Assembly: GCA_038230335.1 (NCBI GenBank)
Contig: JBBRNL010000001.1
Span: forward strand, 372,001 to 436,000
Direction of reading: 5' to 3'
DNA from: JBBRDU01 sp038230335
GTDB lineage: Bacteria > Verrucomicrobiota > Verrucomicrobiia > Chthoniobacterales > UBA10450
DNA: 64,000 nt
Both the position numbers and the translations under genes were made by a program. Under the pieces are notes generated by a model, which saw only the letters and a program-made list of their open reading frames with translations, was not told the DNA's origin and searched no databases. Below, one piece after another: positions 61,790 through 64,000 of the stretch; position 1 is the stretch's first letter; each line of letters begins with the position of its first letter.

Positions 61790-62544
61790 GCGAGAACATT
61801 TCGAATTCAGGAGCGCGCGCACGCCAGGGCACTGACTATGCCGAGCACGAAGAGGTGCAGCAGGTTCACGCAGCGATCCAACGCGAGAAGCGGGAACCTC
61901 GAGTTGGATTGGAACCGCTTTCGATCTGGTTGATTGCGGTTTACGGGCTCGCGCTGTTCTTCGGCGGCGCTTATCTCGGGCGCTACTCAGGCAATTTTAC
62001 GGGCGACAGTCTCGATATCAGTTTCAATCCGCCGAAAGCTCACGGACCGGGCGGCGCCGCCGGAGGCGCGCAACAAGCGGAACTTTCGCCGGCCGACCGC
62101 GGCAAAAAGATCTTTTCCGCCAACTGTGCCACCTGTCACCAAATGACCGGCCAGGGTGTGGCCGGGCAATATCCGCCGCTGGCCGGTTCCGAATATGTCA
62201 ACGCGGGGACGCGCCGACTCGGCATGATTTTGCTGAAGGGTCTGGTCGGACCTGTCAAAGTGAAAGGGGTGCAGTACGGCACTGCCCAGATGCAGGCGTG
62301 GGAAACGACTTTGACCGATCCGAAAATCGCCGATGTCCTGACCTACATTCGGCAGGAGTGGGGCAATACCGGTGGGCCCGTGGCGCCAGAAGGGATTGCC
62401 GCTCTGCGCAAGGAGTTGGCTGCGCGCAAGGAATCCTGGACCGAGCCTGATCTGCTGACCGTTCCGACTGAGACGAATCTTCCTGGTGGCGAACCGCCCG
62501 GCGCGCAGGGAAGTCCCGCTCCGGCGGCGCCGCCCAAGGCCTGA
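61786..62544 (+). CDS. Membrane-anchored monoheme cytochrome c (CcoP-like position)
   Basis: 252 residues from the ATG at 61786 (4-bp overlap). A cytosolic N-terminus, one helix (SIWLIAVYGLALFFGGAYLG), then a single cytochrome c domain with CATCHQMTGQGVAGQYPPL (C114-H118) and the AQMQAW Met. CcoP proper has two hemes; this has one, and resembles cytochromes of SHCHC-type small oxidases. It may hand electrons to a true oxidase elsewhere. Last gene of the operon; Pro/Ala-rich tail. Confidence 0.87.
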   Translation: MSENISNSGARARQGTDYAEHEEVQQVHAAIQREKREPRVGLEPLSIWLIAVYGLALFFGGAYLGRYSGNFTGDSLDISFNPPKAHGPGGAAGGAQQAELSPADRGKKIFSANCATCHQMTGQGVAGQYPPLAGSEYVNAGTRRLGMILLKGLVGPVKVKGVQYGTAQMQAWETTLTDPKIADVLTYIRQEWGNTGGPVAPEGIAALRKELAARKESWTEPDLLTVPTETNLPGGEPPGAQGSPAPAAPPKA

Positions 62545-62580
62545 TCGTTCATGGAGTTGTAGCGGAACCCCGGACAGATG

Positions 62581-62603
62581 GAACGCGATCTCCGAGCGCG
62601 TTG
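62581..62603. repeat. Dispersed repeat core, inverted copy 3
   Basis: The reverse complement of the 23-bp core shared by 30535 and 47322 (GAACGCGATCTCCGAGCGCG, then TTG). It sits 36 bp after the end of the respiratory operon and could also fold as its terminator. The rest of the gap to 62760 shows no gene. Confidence 0.55.
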
Positions 62604-62760
62604 CTACAATGCTGCGGTCTCGCCGTCACTTTTGACATCGCCCTCGGAGAGATCGATCCACCGACGGAACTGTTGCTGGTCGCACGCTCGAGCATTGGGT
62701 CGAAAAGTTTAAAATGCAGAGGCGCCGTAATGGCACACAACTAGCGGCATTTCTGTCTGC

Positions 62761-63474
62761 GTGGCCCTGAAGACTCCCTCTCTCCGACAAGAAATTGATC
62801 GACTCACTGACGAACAACAGCTTCCGATTTTGCTGATCATGTTCGCATTTTGGATTGTCTGCGCGGTGGAATGGACTCAGCGACTTCTCGGAGCGATTCC
62901 CGACCCGCGTTTCTGGACGCTGCTCTCGCTGATTGTGACCCTCTACAGCGGCTATCAGGTTTTCCGATTGCGCTCGCGCGTCCACCTTTCTCGCGGTGTG
63001 TCCGGTGAACATGAGGTGGCCAGGATTCTCCAGCAAATTCGATACAAAGGCTTCGTCGCTTTTCACAATTTACCCGGGATCGGACGCAATATTGATCACG
63101 TCGTGGTGGGGCCCAGTGGCGTTTACGCGATCGAAACGAAGTCGCGCAGCGGTTCAGGCACGATCGATTACCGTGGTAACGAAGAGTTAGTCTTTGCCGG
63201 TCGCATTAAAGATGCACTGCCCTTGCGCCACGCCCGCGGATCGGCCAGCACGGTGCAGAGTCAATTGAATCATGACCTCGAGGATTCTTATGCGGTGCAG
63301 CCACTCGTGGTGTTCCTGGGAGACTGGGATGTCTGTCGGCACAAGGGAGATTTTAACGTCGATGTAACGACAGCGAATAAACTGGTGGAATATTTTGACC
63401 TGCAGCAGCCGGCCCTGACCGGTAAGGAAATTGCCGCGATTTCGTCCTGTTTCGAAGCTGCCGCCGCGGCCTGA
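62761..63474 (+). CDS. NERD-domain membrane protein
   Basis: 237 residues, GTG start. Two helices (IMFAFWIVCAVEW and FWTLLSLIVTLYSGYQV) precede a NERD domain with GVSGEHEVARIL, FHNLPG, NIDHVVVGPSGVYAIETKSR; this has the D...ExK core of a PD-(D/E)XK-like nuclease fold. NERD proteins are thought to act in DNA processing or defence; this one is membrane bound. Separate from the operon by a 216-bp repeat-bearing gap. Confidence 0.83.
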   Translation: MALKTPSLRQEIDRLTDEQQLPILLIMFAFWIVCAVEWTQRLLGAIPDPRFWTLLSLIVTLYSGYQVFRLRSRVHLSRGVSGEHEVARILQQIRYKGFVAFHNLPGIGRNIDHVVVGPSGVYAIETKSRSGSGTIDYRGNEELVFAGRIKDALPLRHARGSASTVQSQLNHDLEDSYAVQPLVVFLGDWDVCRHKGDFNVDVTTANKLVEYFDLQQPALTGKEIAAISSCFEAAAAA

Positions 63475-63490
63475 AGGCGGGACCTATTCG

Positions 63491-64000
63491 TTAGGCGATC
63501 GCTTCCGCGATCAATTCCGCCATGTGCCTGGGGTGAACCGCGGACAGGTCCGTGATCTGGTGCCGGCAACTTGTTCCCGACGCGACGATCTCCGTCCGCG
63601 GCGGTTGCGCGTTGATCCTGGCGATGAGCGGTGAGGCGACCTGCAACGAAAGCTCATTTTTGGACGCGAGCACGCCGAACGCACCGGCCATTCCACAACA
63701 GCCCGTCTCCAGCAGGGTAGCTTTCCGCCCGGGCAGCCTTTCCACGAGTCGCGGCATAAAGGCCGGATTGAGCAACGACTTGGCGTGACAATGCGCATGG
63801 ATTGCGACGTTCACGAATGTTTCGCTGCCCTTGAAGCGCAGCGCGGTCGGCTCGGCCGTCAGTAATTGGTCGACGAAGGTTTCGAAAAGAAAACAGCGAG
63901 CGGCGATGTTCACTGCACTGGAGATTTTTAGTTCGCGATAATCCTCCGCAAACATCGAGTAGCAGGATGGTTCCAGGAAAATGATCGGAACCGATCCAGC
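63491..64000 (-). CDS. C-terminal part of FAD/Fe-S oxidoreductase with CCG domain (cut by window edge)
   Basis: About 169 residues are visible, open to the right edge. The CCG (cysteine-rich) domain is clear: EPSCYSMFAEDYREL at the edge, IHAHCHAKSLLN, ETGCCGMAGAFG and ASGTSCRHQI. Such ends belong to fused D-lactate or glycolate-type dehydrogenases (FAD-binding plus 4Fe-4S plus CCG) or to GlcF-like subunits; which one needs the missing N-terminus. The stop codon TAA overlaps a CGTTAGGC octamer at 63489. Confidence 0.82.
   Translation of the reverse strand, partial: AGSVPIIFLEPSCYSMFAEDYRELKISSAVNIAARCFLFETFVDQLLTAEPTALRFKGSETFVNVAIHAHCHAKSLLNPAFMPRLVERLPGRKATLLETGCCGMAGAFGVLASKNELSLQVASPLIARINAQPPRTEIVASGTSCRHQITDLSAVHPRHMAELIAEAIA

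Noticed and set aside
207..63496. GCCTAAC/GTTAGGC words resemble integron attC core sites (RYYYAAC/GTTRRRY)
   Set aside because: The copies are single, kilobases apart and mostly inside unrelated housekeeping genes; I see no paired core sites with a palindromic body, no cassette array and no integrase.
1..64000. tRNA, rRNA, CRISPR, prophage or insertion sequence
   Set aside because: No cloverleaf-like T-arm motifs, regular spacer arrays, transposase, integrase or phage structural genes were seen on either strand.

Overview
The window looks like chromosomal DNA of a free-living, GC-rich (roughly 58-60 % by eye) Gram-negative soil bacterium, most likely of the Verrucomicrobiota (Chthoniobacter/Udaeobacter-like). 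That placement is an inference from gene content: an alternative complex III operon, a prepilin peptidase with a large inserted domain, a 1,204-residue ABCG protein with regulatory N-terminal domains, and several secreted families typical of the PVC group. I see no rRNA, tRNA, CRISPR array, phage, transposase or integrase. Many genes overlap by 4 bp (ATGA, GTGA, TTGA and probably CTGA), and several lack a clear Shine-Dalgarno.

Layout. 1-2.1 kb: the end of a coupled cassette (membrane-protein tail, His-rich secreted protein, lipoprotein, HTTM membrane protein). 2.3-4.7 kb: class III cyclase-like sensor with TolB-like and TPR parts. 4.9-9.3 kb: folB, argH, Nudix hydrolase, tatC, prepilin peptidase. 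9.3-16 kb: LpxL/HtrB-type acyltransferase, metal-dependent hydrolase plus nagA, MGDG-type glycosyltransferase, YihY membrane protein, PGRP-type amidase. 16-20 kb (minus strand): secreted unknown, amino acid permease, isoprenylcysteine-type methyltransferase, L,D-transpeptidase. 20-25 kb: glgX, host-attachment-family protein, ribosome hibernation factor, ftsH. 25.6-30.4 kb: the large ABCG protein and an M24 peptidase. 30.7-33.6 kb: YugP-like Zn protease, ECF sigma factor, membrane protein, and an HtrA-like protein with no catalytic triad. 33.7-36.8 kb (minus): an amber-interrupted CPBP protease gene and ligA. 37-42.8 kb: sugar kinase-MurQ fusion, two tiny membrane proteins, a DUF2157/GDYXXLXY pair, a secreted unknown. 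42.8-50.4 kb: an intact HtrA/DegQ protease, an ankyrin-L,D-transpeptidase fusion, lysine 2,3-aminomutase, a repeat protein, a YtcJ-like amidohydrolase. 50.6-62.5 kb: one long respiratory operon (actABCDEF, a small Pro/Ala-rich subunit, a CcoN-like and a CcoO-like protein, a monoheme cytochrome c). The window ends in a NERD-domain protein and part of an FAD/Fe-S oxidoreductase.

How the genes work together. MurK-type kinase plus MurQ in one chain, with NagA, the amidase and two L,D-transpeptidases, would remodel and recycle peptidoglycan amino sugars. The respiratory operon should oxidise quinol through alternative complex III and pass electrons to c-type cytochromes. The striking point is its CcoN-like subunit: by eye, all six histidines that hold heme b, heme b3 and CuB in real cbb3 oxidases are replaced, while the CcoO-like partner keeps its heme c site. 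It therefore cannot be an ordinary terminal oxidase and may be an undescribed accessory module of alternative complex III. A second degenerate enzyme, the HtrA-like protein at 32.5 kb, lost His, Asp and Ser and sits behind an ECF sigma factor. At sequence level, the octamer GCCTAACG/CGTTAGGC occurs at least 12 times, mostly inside genes and in several reading frames, and several families of hairpin-forming repeats lie between genes.
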